From the NCBI GenBank assembly GCA_003023105.1, contig PXSZ01000002.1:1-34292 (forward strand): a stretch of DNA of 34,292 bases, written 5' to 3'. Shown one piece after another: positions 15,112 to 23,694 of this stretch (position 1 is its first letter; each line of letters opens with the position of its first letter). A program made the position numbers and the translations under genes. This DNA comes from Bacteroidetes bacterium QH_10_64_37. Its GTDB lineage: Bacteria > Bacteroidota > Rhodothermia > Rhodothermales > Salinibacteraceae. The notes under the pieces were generated by a model. That model was not told where the DNA came from and made no database searches. It was given only the letters and a program-made list of their open reading frames with translations.

Positions 15112-16290
15112 GTGGCCGAACTCCGGATTCTTTCAGATGCGAACATTCCCCGGGTTGAGGAGGCCTTCGGACAATTTGGGACCATTCGCAAAAAGCCGGG
15201 GCGGGACATCGGCCCCTCGGACGTGGCGGCGGCAGACGTGCTTCTGGTGCGGAGCGTTACCCCCGTCGGTCCTGAGTTGCTGGCGGAAACGGACCTTCAC
15301 TTCGTCGGATCGGCCACGATTGGGACGGACCACGTGGACCGGGCGTATCTTCGTGCCCGGGGCATTCCGTTTGCCCACGCGCCGGGCTCGAACGCCGATT
15401 CGGTGGCCGACTACGTGGTGGTGGCGCTGCTGATGCTGGCGCGCCGGCGAGGCGTGTCGCTGCGGGGCCGGACGGTCGGCATTGTGGGGTGTGGCAACAT
15501 CGGGAGACGTCTCGCGCACCGGCTCCCAGCACTGGGCATGAGGGTGCTCCAGAACGATCCGCCTCTGGCCCGGGCCGCAGAGGAAGAGGGCCCTCCCCAC
15601 GAGTTCGTGTCCCTCGCCGCGGTGCTCGCCGAGGCCGACATTGTGACGCTCCACGTGCCCCTCACGACCGACGGCCCCGATCCGACCCACCACCTCGTCG
15701 ATTCGGCCTTCCTCAATCGTCTCAACGACGGAGCCTGGCTCCTGAATACGTCGCGGGGGCCGGTCGTGGACGGGGACGCGCTGCAAGAGGCTCGGGCGCA
15801 GGGATCGGTGGCGGCGGCAGTGCTCGACGTGTGGGAGAAGGAGCCGTCGCCCGATCCGGTGCTTCTGGAGACCGTGGACGTGGCGACGCCGCACATTGCC
15901 GGGTACGCGTACGACGGAAAGGTGCGGGGCACGACCATGCTCTACGGGGCGCTGTGCGAGCACCTCGGCGTGGAGCCGACGTGGGAGGGGACGGCGACCC
16001 TTCGGACCGAATCGAGGGACGCGCTCCAGTGCACGCCCCCCGATCCGCGGGTGCCGACGACGGAGTGGCTCTGCAACCTTGCGCAGCAGGGATACGACCT
16101 GCACGCCGACGACGCGGCGCTCCGAGCAATCCTGGACCGTCCGCCGGAGGCCCGGGCGGATGCTTTCACGCGCCTGCGCAGGGACTACCGGCAGCGGCGG
16201 GAGTTGCAGCAGCACGAGGTCCCGCGAACGGCCGTTCCGACAGAGCACGTGCGGGCCGTCGAAGGGGGATTAACGATCCAACTTCGCTGA
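15112..16290 (+). CDS. pdxB: Erythronate-4-phosphate dehydrogenase
   Basis: A 392-residue NAD-dependent 2-hydroxyacid dehydrogenase acting in the DXP-dependent route to pyridoxal phosphate. The N-terminal strand ELRILSDANIP matches PdxB. Then come FVGSATIGTDHVD near 80, HAPGSNADSVADYV near 100, the Rossmann motif VGIVGCGNIGRRLA near 130, VTLHVPLTTDGPDPTHHL near 188 (the PdxB-type loop), LLNTSRGPVVDGDAL near 217 and ATPHIAGYAYDGKVRGTTM near 262 with the catalytic His. A C-terminal dimerisation domain follows. The GTG at 15112 is favoured because it starts just before the first strand and directly follows a candidate promoter. A TTG at 15064 lies inside that promoter. Its pathway partner pdxJ lies 1.3 kb away on the other strand. 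Confidence 0.88.
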   Translation: MAELRILSDANIPRVEEAFGQFGTIRKKPGRDIGPSDVAAADVLLVRSVTPVGPELLAETDLHFVGSATIGTDHVDRAYLRARGIPFAHAPGSNADSVADYVVVALLMLARRRGVSLRGRTVGIVGCGNIGRRLAHRLPALGMRVLQNDPPLARAAEEEGPPHEFVSLAAVLAEADIVTLHVPLTTDGPDPTHHLVDSAFLNRLNDGAWLLNTSRGPVVDGDALQEARAQGSVAAAVLDVWEKEPSPDPVLLETVDVATPHIAGYAYDGKVRGTTMLYGALCEHLGVEPTWEGTATLRTESRDALQCTPPDPRVPTTEWLCNLAQQGYDLHADDAALRAILDRPPEARADAFTRLRRDYRQRRELQQHEVPRTAVPTEHVRAVEGGLTIQLR

Positions 16291-16334
16291 GCAGAAGACC
16301 TTAGCGGCGGGGGACTCCTGGCTGCTGAGCTGAT

Positions 16335-16402
16335 GCATGAGGCGTGAGGCTTGATGCGGGAGACGGTGTCTTTCCGTCACGTCTCACGACTCACGCTTCA
16401 CA
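16335..16402. repeat. Inverted heptamer-repeat element between pdxB and era
   Basis: The left arm (16335-16362) is four 7-nt units of the type GCNTGAG. The right arm (16375-16402) is four units of the type NCTCACG, the reverse complement of CGTGAGN. The arms face each other across a 12-nt centre and would form an imperfect hairpin between the convergent pdxB and era genes. No other feature was found in this 180-bp spacer. Confidence 0.55.
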
Positions 16403-16470
16403 GTTTTCGAGGTGACCTTTGGCGCCGATCTCCTTATCCTGGAGCGTAGAGACGTGCGTCTGACACGACA

Positions 16471-17385
16471 CTACGACCGGTAGCCGTAGGAACGGAGAAT
16501 ATTCTTTCGGTCGCGCCAATTCTCCTGCACCTTCACGTGCAGGTTCAGGTAGACGGGACGGCCCACGAACGCCTCAATGTCCTCCCGGGCCGTCATGCCC
16601 ACCTTCTTGAGGGCCTTGCCGCCTTCGCCGATGAGGATGCCCTTGTGCGACTCCTCCATGACGACGATCTCCGCATCAATGTAGTCTTTTTGGTCCTCGG
16701 GTCGCTCCTCGTAGGCCACGATGTTGACCTGCACGGAGTAGGGGATTTCCTGGTGGTAATGCATGTATACTTTCTCCCGGATCATCTCGGCCACGAAGAA
16801 GCGCTCCGGGTGCTCGCTGATCATGTCCTTCGGATAGAAGGGCGGGCCTTGCGGGAGGGTGTCGAGGATGAGGTGGAGGAGCGTCTGAAGATTGAAGCCC
16901 TCCTTGGCGGAGGTGGGCACCACCTCGTCGAAGGCGCGGAGCTCCTCGTAGGACTCGACGAGGGGGAGCACCTCCTCCTGGGGAAGAAGGTCCATCTTCG
17001 TGAGGACCAGGAACGCGGGTGTGTCGCCGATCTCCTCGAGGCTCTGGGTGTCCGGTTCCTCCTGCGCGGCCTCGTGCAGAAAAAGGAGCAGGTCGGCGTC
17101 CCGGATGGCGCCCTGCACCTGTCCCATCATGCTCTCGTGCAGCGCGTAGCGGGGCTCAATGATGCCCGGCGTGTCGAGGAAGATGGCCTGGTGCTCGGGG
17201 CCCGAGTGAATTCCGATGACGCGGTGGCGGGTGGTCTGCGGCTTCTTCGTGACAATCGAGAGCTTCTCGCCGAGCAGCGCGTTCATCAGCGTGCTCTTGC
17301 CCACGTTGGGCTTGCCCACGATGGCGACGTAGCCGCTGGTGTGGTCGTCGGAGATGTCCTCGAACAGGGGCTCGGAGTGCTCCAT
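16471..17385 (-). CDS. era: GTPase Era (16S rRNA-binding, ribosome assembly)
   Basis: A 304-residue GTPase that checks the 3' end of 16S rRNA during 30S assembly. The G domain has GKPNVGKST at 24-32 (G1), a switch region with KKPQTTRHRV, FLDTPGI (G3), LTKMDLL (G4) and PTSAKEG (G5). The C-terminal KH domain carries the RNA-binding loop GILIGEGGKALKKVG near 253. An acidic N-terminal extension of about 17 residues precedes the G domain. I chose the ATG at 17385 because the frame upstream is Ser/Arg rich and overlaps a repeat array. It is downstream of pdxJ in the same direction. Confidence 0.94.
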   Translation of the reverse strand: MEHSEPLFEDISDDHTSGYVAIVGKPNVGKSTLMNALLGEKLSIVTKKPQTTRHRVIGIHSGPEHQAIFLDTPGIIEPRYALHESMMGQVQGAIRDADLLLFLHEAAQEEPDTQSLEEIGDTPAFLVLTKMDLLPQEEVLPLVESYEELRAFDEVVPTSAKEGFNLQTLLHLILDTLPQGPPFYPKDMISEHPERFFVAEMIREKVYMHYHQEIPYSVQVNIVAYEERPEDQKDYIDAEIVVMEESHKGILIGEGGKALKKVGMTAREDIEAFVGRPVYLNLHVKVQENWRDRKNILRSYGYRS

Positions 17386-17469
17386 GGGGGCGCCGGAGTG
17401 GAGGGAAGAGTGCGTGGTCGTTGAGATCGCAGGACTTTCAAACTGGGGCCGGTGTGCTGTCTCTGACGA

Positions 17470-17525
17470 GACGGCGGGCCGCCGTCGGCTGACCGCAGAC
17501 CGCCGGCTGCAGTCGGCCGTCTGCG
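17470..17525. repeat. Eight-unit GNCNGCN heptamer array between pdxJ and era
   Basis: Eight successive 7-nt units all match GNCNGCN, for example GACGGCG, GTCGGCT, GACCGCA and GTCTGCG. Positions 1, 3, 5 and 6 are invariant and positions 2, 4 and 7 vary. The right half is partly the reverse complement of the left: GACCGCAGAC at 17491-17500 pairs with GTCTGCGGTC at 17519-17528. It lies in the 202-bp gap upstream of era. Confidence 0.65.
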
Positions 17526-17587
17526 GTCGCCACACTTGATGGCAGCGGCTCCGCAGCCAACTCGCAGAAATGGATTGCACCTACGTC

Positions 17588-18319
17588 CTACGGCTGTGCG
17601 TTCCTCACGGTTGCACGCATGTCGCGGACGGCCCGATCCATGCCCACGAGGAGGGCGCGGGCCATGACGGCGAAGCCGATGGACACCTCGGCGACGTGGG
17701 GAACGGTTTCTCGGAAGAGTGGAAAATTTCGATAGTCGAGTCCGTGACCGGCGTGTACGCGGAGCCCGGCCTCGTGGGCGGCTTTGGCGCCGGTGGCCAG
17801 TCGCTCGGCCTCCTTGCGGCGCGCCGCTTCGGTCTCGGCTTCGGCAAAGTCGCCGGTGTGCAGTTCCACGCAGCTGGCCCCCACCTCGGCGGCCGCCTCA
17901 ATTTGTGCCGGGAGCGGTTCCACGAAGAAACTCGCCTGCGTCACCCCCGCGTCGTAGAGGCGCGTCGTCACCGTCTCCAGTCGCTGCCGGTTCGCGGTCA
18001 CGTCGAGCCCGCCCTCCGTGGTCACTTCCTCGCGCCGCTCCGGCACCAGCGTGGCCAGGTCCGGCGCCACGTCGCAGCAGATGGAAACGACCTCCTCCTC
18101 GGTGGAGAGCTCGAAGTCGAGCTTGCCCTGCACGGTCTCGGCCAGGAGCCGCACGTCGCGCTCCGTGATGTGGCGGCGGTCCTCCCGCAGGTGAAAGACG
18201 ATGCCGTCTGCCCCGGCCTGCTCGCAGCGAGCGGCGGCGTGCACTGGATCCGGGAACGTCTCCTCGCGGGCGTTGCGGAGGGTGCCGACGTGGTCGACGT
18301 TGATGAGGAGGTTGATCAC
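17588..18319 (-). CDS. pdxJ: Pyridoxine 5'-phosphate synthase
   Basis: A 243-residue TIM-barrel enzyme that condenses 3-amino-2-oxopropyl phosphate with deoxyxylulose 5-phosphate to give pyridoxine 5'-phosphate. Signature segments are INLLINVDHVGTLRNAR at the start, ADGIVFHLREDRRHI near 36 and LDFELSTEEEVVSI near 67. Then come CCDVAPDLATLVPERREEVT, TEGGLDV with the catalytic Glu, VELHTGDFAEA and a phosphate-binding HAGHGLDYRN near 190, then EVSIGFAVMARALLVGM. The GTG at 18319 gives the standard family N-terminus and length. A GTG at 18370 preceded by AGGGGGA is a serious alternative and would add 17 residues. Confidence 0.92.
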   Translation of the reverse strand: MINLLINVDHVGTLRNAREETFPDPVHAAARCEQAGADGIVFHLREDRRHITERDVRLLAETVQGKLDFELSTEEEVVSICCDVAPDLATLVPERREEVTTEGGLDVTANRQRLETVTTRLYDAGVTQASFFVEPLPAQIEAAAEVGASCVELHTGDFAEAETEAARRKEAERLATGAKAAHEAGLRVHAGHGLDYRNFPLFRETVPHVAEVSIGFAVMARALLVGMDRAVRDMRATVRNAQP

Positions 18320-18611
18320 GAGGGGACGCTCGATTTGTCCGGGAAGGGGCAGAACATTCGGATCCAACACGGGTCCCCCTGCTTTGTTTTGAGCGGGCGG
18401 CGTCGTAGGGAGGGTTGCGGACTTTTGCAAAAGTGAACGGGATTTTCGTCCTGAACCGGGGGCGAGGCGATCCCCGAACACAGCGCAGGGAATTGCATTT
18501 CGCAAAAGCGCCTCCTATTTTCGAGTCACTCTGCGTGGGTCCCCCGTCTGTACCGACGCGCCGGACGGGTCCACCCGCTCATCTTTTTGACATCACGAAC
18601 GAACAGCGCAC

Positions 18612-19073
18612 ATGGCAACGAGTAGTGGAGCGATTCAGACGGGCATTCAGGTCGTCCTGGTGGTCGTTATTCTCGGTCTTGCGTACTTTCTGTATCGATC
18701 GATTGACGAGCCGTACGACCGCATCGAGCGGCAACAGCGCATTATCAAAGAAACCCGCGCCCGGATGACAAACATCCGGACGGCCCTCGTCGACTACGAG
18801 CAGGACAGTGCGTCCTATCCGGATTCACTGAACCTCCTGCTACAGCACATTCGCCAGGATACCCTCTTGTCGACCCGGCAAGACAGCGTCTTCGGCAGTC
18901 CCATTAATCTCGATTCTCTCCTCTATTCGCCCCGGTCGGGAAATCGGTTTCTGTACACGGTTAGCGACACGGGCCGTGTCGCAACGTATCTCCTCGAAGA
19001 CCCGGATACCGACGACCAGATTGGGACCCTGACCGGAGACCCGACACAGGCCAACGCGGCCAGCTGGGAGTAG
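18612..19073 (+). CDS. Membrane-anchored pseudopilin-like protein
   Basis: A 153-residue protein with an N-terminal membrane helix at about 10-28 (IQVVLVVVILGLAYFLY). A charged helix follows (RIERQQRIIKETRARMTNIRT), then the segment ALVDYEQDSASYPDSLNLLL, which resembles the GspG-type pseudopilin pattern of a helix followed by a YP-x-SL motif. The Gly-Phe prepilin-peptidase site is absent and about ten residues precede the helix, so it is not a canonical pilin. The C-terminus is a Ser/Asp-rich soluble strand region. It is followed 69 bp later by an actin-fold-like gene, and the pair may belong to one envelope machine. The family assignment is tentative. Confidence 0.55.
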   Translation: MATSSGAIQTGIQVVLVVVILGLAYFLYRSIDEPYDRIERQQRIIKETRARMTNIRTALVDYEQDSASYPDSLNLLLQHIRQDTLLSTRQDSVFGSPINLDSLLYSPRSGNRFLYTVSDTGRVATYLLEDPDTDDQIGTLTGDPTQANAASWE

Positions 19074-19142
19074 GCGCGCCCGCTTTGCTCTCACGGCAGC
19101 TGCGGGATCGCTGGAAATTGGACGCAACCGTGGACGACAATC

Positions 19143-20084
19143 ATGACGCAGTCGATCTCGGCCGCGATTCACATTCAGGGGCCGACGATCCGGTACGCCG
19201 AAATCGAACGGGAGAATGAGGCTCTGACCCTCCGCCGCCTCGGCCGTGAGCTCCTCGGGTTCGACGTGATGAGTGTCCTCTGGGGGGAAGAGAGGGACGC
19301 CGATGCTCTCGACCGGGTTGGAGCTGTTGTCCGAGAGGTGCTGGAGGATACCGAGGGGGCGTCAGTGAAGCTGGTCGTCCATCCGCTGGATGTCTACAGC
19401 TTCTTCATGCCGATCCCGACAGGGCTTTCCGAGCAGGCTCAGGACCGGCGCGTCGCGTACCAGGCGGCGCTGGTGACGGACAGCCGGTCCTCCGAGGCGC
19501 TTCACACCACGTCCCACTCGGTGCGGACCGTGGAAGAGGACGGCGAGACCATCGAGTGGATCGACGTGCTCGCTGTGCCGCAGGCCGTCGAGGAGCGCAT
19601 GGGAACCCTCGCTGCCTCGGTTCCCGGGCAGGACCCTGTCCGGATGATTAGTTCGAAGGCGGCGGCTCGGGTAATGCGGAGACATGCTGGGAGCGAGCAT
19701 GCGCCGTCTGAAGAAAGCGAGGGCGCCTATCGGTTGGCGGTCGGGCAGTACCCCACGCACACCGAATATGCCGTTACCCACGACGGGAAATGGCACCACG
19801 CCCACGCCGCGCAGGAGGCCCGGACGCCGGAGAACCGGGTGTACTACGCGGTGGGATTTCTCAACCGGATTGGGGTTTCGCCGAGCGAGATTGGGGCGCT
19901 CTTCCTCTATGGCTCCGACGCCGGCCCCGGTGCCGACGGGCCGTTTGAAACCGTCTTTGACTGTCGGCCCGCTCCCCTCGACCCGTTCGAGGAACTTCAT
20001 CTCACGGAGGACACGTCCCGGGAAGAGGCCCCGGCCCCGTATGTGCCTTGCATCGGAGGGGCGCTGGCTGCTCAGCCCGCCTGA
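19143..20084 (+). CDS. Possible actin-fold (PilM/GspL-like) protein
   Basis: A 313-residue soluble protein with no signal or membrane segment. The first strands (AAIHIQGPTIRYAEIE) and the later YRLAVGQYPTHTEYAVTHDG with VYYAVGFLNRIGVSPSEIGALFLYG resemble the two halves of the actin/ASKHA fold used by PilM and GspL. The C-terminal DPFEEL and PYVPCIGGALAA recall the end of PilM. Clear nucleotide-binding motifs are not evident, so it may be degenerate. It is adjacent to a pseudopilin-like gene, which is the main support for a secretion or pilus-type link. DUF3822-like proteins are an alternative. Confidence 0.45.
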   Translation: MTQSISAAIHIQGPTIRYAEIERENEALTLRRLGRELLGFDVMSVLWGEERDADALDRVGAVVREVLEDTEGASVKLVVHPLDVYSFFMPIPTGLSEQAQDRRVAYQAALVTDSRSSEALHTTSHSVRTVEEDGETIEWIDVLAVPQAVEERMGTLAASVPGQDPVRMISSKAAARVMRRHAGSEHAPSEESEGAYRLAVGQYPTHTEYAVTHDGKWHHAHAAQEARTPENRVYYAVGFLNRIGVSPSEIGALFLYGSDAGPGADGPFETVFDCRPAPLDPFEELHLTEDTSREEAPAPYVPCIGGALAAQPA

Positions 20085-20123
20085 GCGCTTTGTTTCGAGG
20101 GAAAAGCCTGCCGTCCGCGGGCT

Positions 20124-20149
20124 ACGCCTCTGTGAGACGCCTCTGTGAG
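20124..20149 (+). repeat. Perfect tandem duplication of 13 bp upstream of rsmD
   Basis: ACGCCTCTGTGAG occurs twice back to back, 111 bp before the rsmD start. It is a simple slippage-type duplication and nothing else is apparent in this spacer. Confidence 0.6.
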
Positions 20150-20260
20150 AATTCAGGGACGTGCCCGTGCGGATCTCTTCGTCGACAGCCCGTTACCATG
20201 AGTGAGGCGTCTGCGGGAGAGCGCATGTCGGGCTCTGCTCACGTTCACTTCCGGTCTACC

Positions 20261-20854
20261 ATGAAACTCATTGCCGGTCGGTTCGGCGGCCACGGCCTCA
20301 AGACGCCCTCGGGTCACCAGACGCGCCCGTCGACGGCCCGGACGCGGGAGGCGCTGTTTGGGCTCATCGACGCGCGCATCTACCTCGACGGCGCCGAGGT
20401 GCTCGATCTCTTTGCCGGGACCGGCGCGCTGGGGCTGGAGGCCATCAGCCGAGGGGCGGCCCTCGTGACGTTCGTAGAACAGAAGCGGGAGGTGCTCGCC
20501 TTCGCGCGAGAGAACGCCGAAAAACTGGGGGTGGAGGGCAAGTGCATCTTCATCCAGGGGGACGCGGTGGAGTATCTGCGGTCCTACGGCGGGCCGGAGC
20601 TCGACCTCATCATGGCCGATCCGCCCTACGAGCTGGAGGCCATGCAGGAGATGCCCGACCTGGCCATCCCGCACCTCCACACCGACGGCGTCTTTACGCT
20701 CGAGCACAGCTCCCACGACTGGTTCGACGAGCATCCGCACCTGATGACGAGCCGCTCCTACGGGCGTACCATCGTGAGTCTGTTCCGGCCGCCGCTGCCG
20801 CCCGAGAATGACGAGACGGCGGAGGACGCCCGCTCAACAACGGAGGAAGCGTGA
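20261..20854 (+). CDS. rsmD: 16S rRNA (guanine-966-N2)-methyltransferase
   Basis: A 197-residue SAM-dependent methyltransferase acting on 16S rRNA G966 in assembled 30S subunits. The N-terminal IAGRFGGHGLKTP and TRPSTARTREALFGLI are RsmD hallmarks. DLFAGTGALGLEAISRGA near 52 is the SAM-binding motif, FVEQKREV follows, and the catalytic motif is DPPY near 123. The acidic C-terminal tail (ENDETAEDARSTTEEA) is an addition relative to E. coli. The ATG at 20261 begins exactly at the family start. An in-frame ATG at 20198 would add 21 unlikely residues. The next gene is coaD, a common rsmD neighbour. Confidence 0.93.
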   Translation: MKLIAGRFGGHGLKTPSGHQTRPSTARTREALFGLIDARIYLDGAEVLDLFAGTGALGLEAISRGAALVTFVEQKREVLAFARENAEKLGVEGKCIFIQGDAVEYLRSYGGPELDLIMADPPYELEAMQEMPDLAIPHLHTDGVFTLEHSSHDWFDEHPHLMTSRSYGRTIVSLFRPPLPPENDETAEDARSTTEEA

Positions 20855-20893
20855 CCCGTCCGCCCATCCTCTGGCGCTGACCGCCCGATTCTG

Positions 20894-21388
20894 ATGGACA
20901 AGGACCTTGCTCTCTACCCCGGCACGTTCGATCCCTTCACGTTCGGCCACCGGGACGTCCTGGAGCGGGCCCTCCGTGTCTTCAGCCGCGTGGAGGTGAC
21001 CGTGGGTGTGAACCTGGAGAAAGAAACCCTCTTCTCGACCACGGAGCGCACGGACCTCGTGCGTCGGTGCACCCAGGATCTGGACGGGGTGCGAGTGCAC
21101 GCGTACGAAGGGCTCATCGTGAATCGGGCGCGCGACGTGGGGGCCGTGGCGCTGGTGCGGGGCCTCCGGCAGGTGAGCGACTTCGACGCGGAGTTTCGGA
21201 TGGCGTTTGCGAACCGAAAACTGGCGCCGGAGCTTGAAACGGTGTTCTTTATGACCTCCGAGGAGTACGCCCTCATCAGTTCGTCGATGGTGCGGGACGC
21301 GCATCGGTGGGACGGGGACGTGTCGAAGTTCGTGCCCCCGCCCGTCGTGAGGGCCCTGGAGCAGAAGGGCGTCCCCGTGCGGTCGTAG
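20894..21388 (+). CDS. coaD: Phosphopantetheine adenylyltransferase
   Basis: A 164-residue nucleotidyltransferase that adenylates 4'-phosphopantetheine to dephospho-CoA. YPGTFDPFTFGHRDVLERA at 8-26 contains the TxGH-type ATP-binding motif. VGVNLEKETLFSTTER, GLIVNRARDVGAVALVRGLR and the C-terminal EYALISSSMVRD, with the ISSSxVR signature, are all intact. Its length is the family norm. It follows rsmD after 39 bp and is very probably co-transcribed. It is followed by gcvH after 180 bp. Confidence 0.95.
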   Translation: MDKDLALYPGTFDPFTFGHRDVLERALRVFSRVEVTVGVNLEKETLFSTTERTDLVRRCTQDLDGVRVHAYEGLIVNRARDVGAVALVRGLRQVSDFDAEFRMAFANRKLAPELETVFFMTSEEYALISSSMVRDAHRWDGDVSKFVPPPVVRALEQKGVPVRS

Positions 21389-21568
21389 CGGCGAATGGAG
21401 CAGCGTGATGCCGTGATTCCTCTTTCCGATTCCGCTTGCCGGCGCGCTGCTGCCAGTCGAAAGCCAGACTGCATCGTCGGCGAGGCCCTTTTGATTCGCC
21501 GTCGCGTCTCGTATCTTTCCGCGAGCACGCACTTCCAATTATCCCACAATCATCCCAACGCACAACGA

Positions 21569-21943
21569 ATGGACACGCCGGGCGATCTCTACTACACGGA
21601 CGACCACGAGTGGCTGCGCATTGAGAACGGCACGGCCACGGTGGGCATCACAGATTTTGCGCAGAGCGAGCTCGGAGACATCGTCTTTGTCGAGCTGGAG
21701 CCGGAGGGAACCGAGCTCGGAAAGGATGACATCTTCGGCACCATTGAGGCGGTCAAGACGGTCTCGGAGCTGTACATGCCCGTGAGCGGCATCCTCACGG
21801 CCCTCAACGACGAGCTCGAACAGGCCCCGGAAGTCGTCAACGACGATCCGTACGGAGACGGGTGGATGATCGAGATCGAACTTGAAGATCCCGACGAAAT
21901 TGACGACCTCATGGAGGCCGAGGAGTACGACGAGGTGACCTGA
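21569..21943 (+). CDS. gcvH: Glycine cleavage system H protein
   Basis: A 124-residue lipoyl-carrier protein that shuttles the aminomethyl group between the P, T and L proteins. YYTDDHEWLRIENGTATVGIT opens the domain, and the lipoylation lysine is Lys63 in GTIEAVKTVSELYMPVSG. WMIEIEL marks the conserved C-terminal strand. The last 20 residues are almost entirely acidic (DPDEIDDLMEAEEYDEV), consistent with a salt-adapted proteome. I chose the ATG at 21569 because the preceding 58 in-frame codons are not H-protein-like. The other glycine cleavage genes are not nearby. Its stop codon is followed within 3 nt by a heptamer-repeat element. Confidence 0.94.
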   Translation: MDTPGDLYYTDDHEWLRIENGTATVGITDFAQSELGDIVFVELEPEGTELGKDDIFGTIEAVKTVSELYMPVSGILTALNDELEQAPEVVNDDPYGDGWMIEIELEDPDEIDDLMEAEEYDEVT

Positions 21944-21945
21944 GC

Positions 21946-22058
21946 AATTTCGAATGTCGAGTGTCGAATTTCGAGTGGGGCCGCGGTGCCGAGCTCGAGG
22001 AACCGAGCCTTGAGGGAGAGACAATTCGAAATTCGCCATTCGTAACTCGACACTGTGC
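21946..22058. repeat. Paired heptamer-repeat element 1, upstream of guaA
   Basis: The left arm, 21946-21980, has five 7-nt units (AATTTCG, AATGTCG, AGTGTCG and so on). The right arm, 22024-22058, has five units (ATTCGAA, ATTCGCC, ATTCGTA, ACTCGAC, ACTGTGC) that are roughly the reverse complement of the left. A 43-bp centre separates them. The last unit ends 2 bp before the guaA ATG, so the element forms the guaA leader. A second copy lies at 23695-23805. Confidence 0.7.
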
Positions 22059-22060
22059 CG

Positions 22061-23641
22061 ATGCACGAGAACGTCGTCATTTTAGACTTTGGCTCGCAGT
22101 ACACCCAGCTCATTGCGCGGCGGGTGCGCGAGACAGGGGTGTACTCGGAGATCCATCCGTGCACGGTGGAGACGGCCGAGATCGAGGCCTTGACTCCTTC
22201 CGGCATCATCCTGTCCGGGGGACCTTGCTCGGTCTACGATGAAGACGGACCGCCGCTCGACCCGGCGCTCTTCACTCTCACGCGTCCCGACGGCTCTCCC
22301 GTTCCGGTCCTGGGCATTTGCTACGGGCTTCAGGCGATGGCGCACGAGCTGGGGGGCGGGGTGGAGCGGGCCGACCGGCGCGAGTTTGGCCGGGCCCAGA
22401 TTCAGGTGCCGCCGAACGGGCAGGAGAAATCACGGCTCTTCGAGGGCGTGCCTAGCGGCTCGACCGTCTGGATGAGCCACAGCGATCACCTCACGACCCT
22501 CCCCGACGGCTACGAAACCATCGCCCGCACCGACAACGCACCGGTGGCCGCGGTTCGCGACACGGAGGGGCCCTACTACGGCGTGCAGTTTCACCCGGAG
22601 GTCGTCCACACCGACTACGGCCGCCGGATCCTGGAGAACTTCGCGTACGAGATCTGCGGCTGCAGCGGCGACTGGACGCCCGCCTCGTTCGTGGAGGAAC
22701 AGGTGCGCGAGATTCGCGAGCGGGTGGGGGACCGGCACGTCATTCTGGGCCTCTCCGGCGGGGTCGACTCGTCGGTCGCGGCGGCGCTTCTGCAGCGGGC
22801 GCTCGGCGACCAGCTGCACTGCATCTTCGTCAACAACGGCCTGCTGCGGAAGGGCGAGTGGGACCAGGTGCAGAACACCTTTCGCGGCCACTTCGAGATG
22901 GACCTCCGCACCACTGACGCCACGGATCGCTTCCTGGAGCGGCTCGACGGGGTGGTCGATCCGGAAGAGAAGCGCAATATCGTCGGCAATACGTTCGTTG
23001 AAGTGTTCGAGGAGCAGACCGAGCAGATTGCCGCCGACCTGGGGCACCGCCCCACGTTCCTGGCGCAGGGCACGCTCTACCCCGACCTCATCGAGAGCGT
23101 CTCGTTCAAGGGGCCGTCCGCCACCATCAAGACGCACCACAATGTGGGCGGACTGCCCGAGGAGCTCGACTTTGAGCTCATCGAGCCGTTCCGGGAGCTG
23201 TTCAAAGACGAGGTGCGCGAGATTGGCCGCCTGCTCGACGTGCCGGCGCCCATCGTGGGGCGGCATCCGTTCCCGGGGCCGGGGCTGGCCATCCGCATCC
23301 TGGGGCCGGTGACGCGCGAGCGGCTGGCCCTGCTCCGAGAAGCCGACGCCCTCTTCATCGAAGAGCTGCGGGCCGAGGATCTCTACGACGAGGTGTGGCA
23401 GGCCTTTGCCGTGCTGCTCCCCGTGCAGAGCGTGGGCGTGATGGGCGACGAGCGCACCTACGAAAACGTGTGCACCCTCCGCGCCGTAACCAGCGTGGAT
23501 GGCATGACAGCCGACTGGGCGCACCTTCCCCACGATTTCCTCGGGCACGTCTCCAACCGCATCGTCAACGAGGTGCCCGGCATCAACCGGACGGTGTACG
23601 ACGTGAGCTCCAAACCCCCCGCGACGATCGAATGGGAATGA
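22061..23641 (+). CDS. guaA: GMP synthase (glutamine-hydrolysing)
   Basis: A 526-residue enzyme that converts XMP to GMP with ATP and glutamine. The class I amidotransferase domain is at 1-200: [18 protein letters not shown], the nucleophile Cys in [18 protein letters not shown], and [13 protein letters not shown] with the His-x-Glu pair. The ATP-pyrophosphatase domain has the P-loop [18 protein letters not shown], and the C-terminal domain has [20 protein letters not shown] and ends with KPPATIEWE. An in-frame GTG lies two codons upstream at 22055; the ATG at 22061 fits the family start. It is bracketed on both sides by copies of the same heptamer-repeat element. Confidence 0.97.
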   Translation: MHENVVILDFGSQYTQLIARRVRETGVYSEIHPCTVETAEIEALTPSGIILSGGPCSVYDEDGPPLDPALFTLTRPDGSPVPVLGICYGLQAMAHELGGGVERADRREFGRAQIQVPPNGQEKSRLFEGVPSGSTVWMSHSDHLTTLPDGYETIARTDNAPVAAVRDTEGPYYGVQFHPEVVHTDYGRRILENFAYEICGCSGDWTPASFVEEQVREIRERVGDRHVILGLSGGVDSSVAAALLQRALGDQLHCIFVNNGLLRKGEWDQVQNTFRGHFEMDLRTTDATDRFLERLDGVVDPEEKRNIVGNTFVEVFEEQTEQIAADLGHRPTFLAQGTLYPDLIESVSFKGPSATIKTHHNVGGLPEELDFELIEPFRELFKDEVREIGRLLDVPAPIVGRHPFPGPGLAIRILGPVTRERLALLREADALFIEELRAEDLYDEVWQAFAVLLPVQSVGVMGDERTYENVCTLRAVTSVDGMTADWAHLPHDFLGHVSNRIVNEVPGINRTVYDVSSKPPATIEWE

Positions 23642-23647
23642 TTGCGA

Positions 23648-23690
23648 AGGGGGGAGGGGAAAGGGTGAATGGGAGAAAGGGGGAAGATGT
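23648..23690 (+). repeat. Purine-rich heptad-like tract after guaA
   Basis: About 40 nt of almost pure purine on the + strand immediately after the guaA stop, rich in GGGGA and GGGAAA steps spaced by about 7 nt. The unit is too degenerate to define a consensus. It directly adjoins heptamer element 2. Confidence 0.35.
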
Positions 23691-23694
23691 AGCC

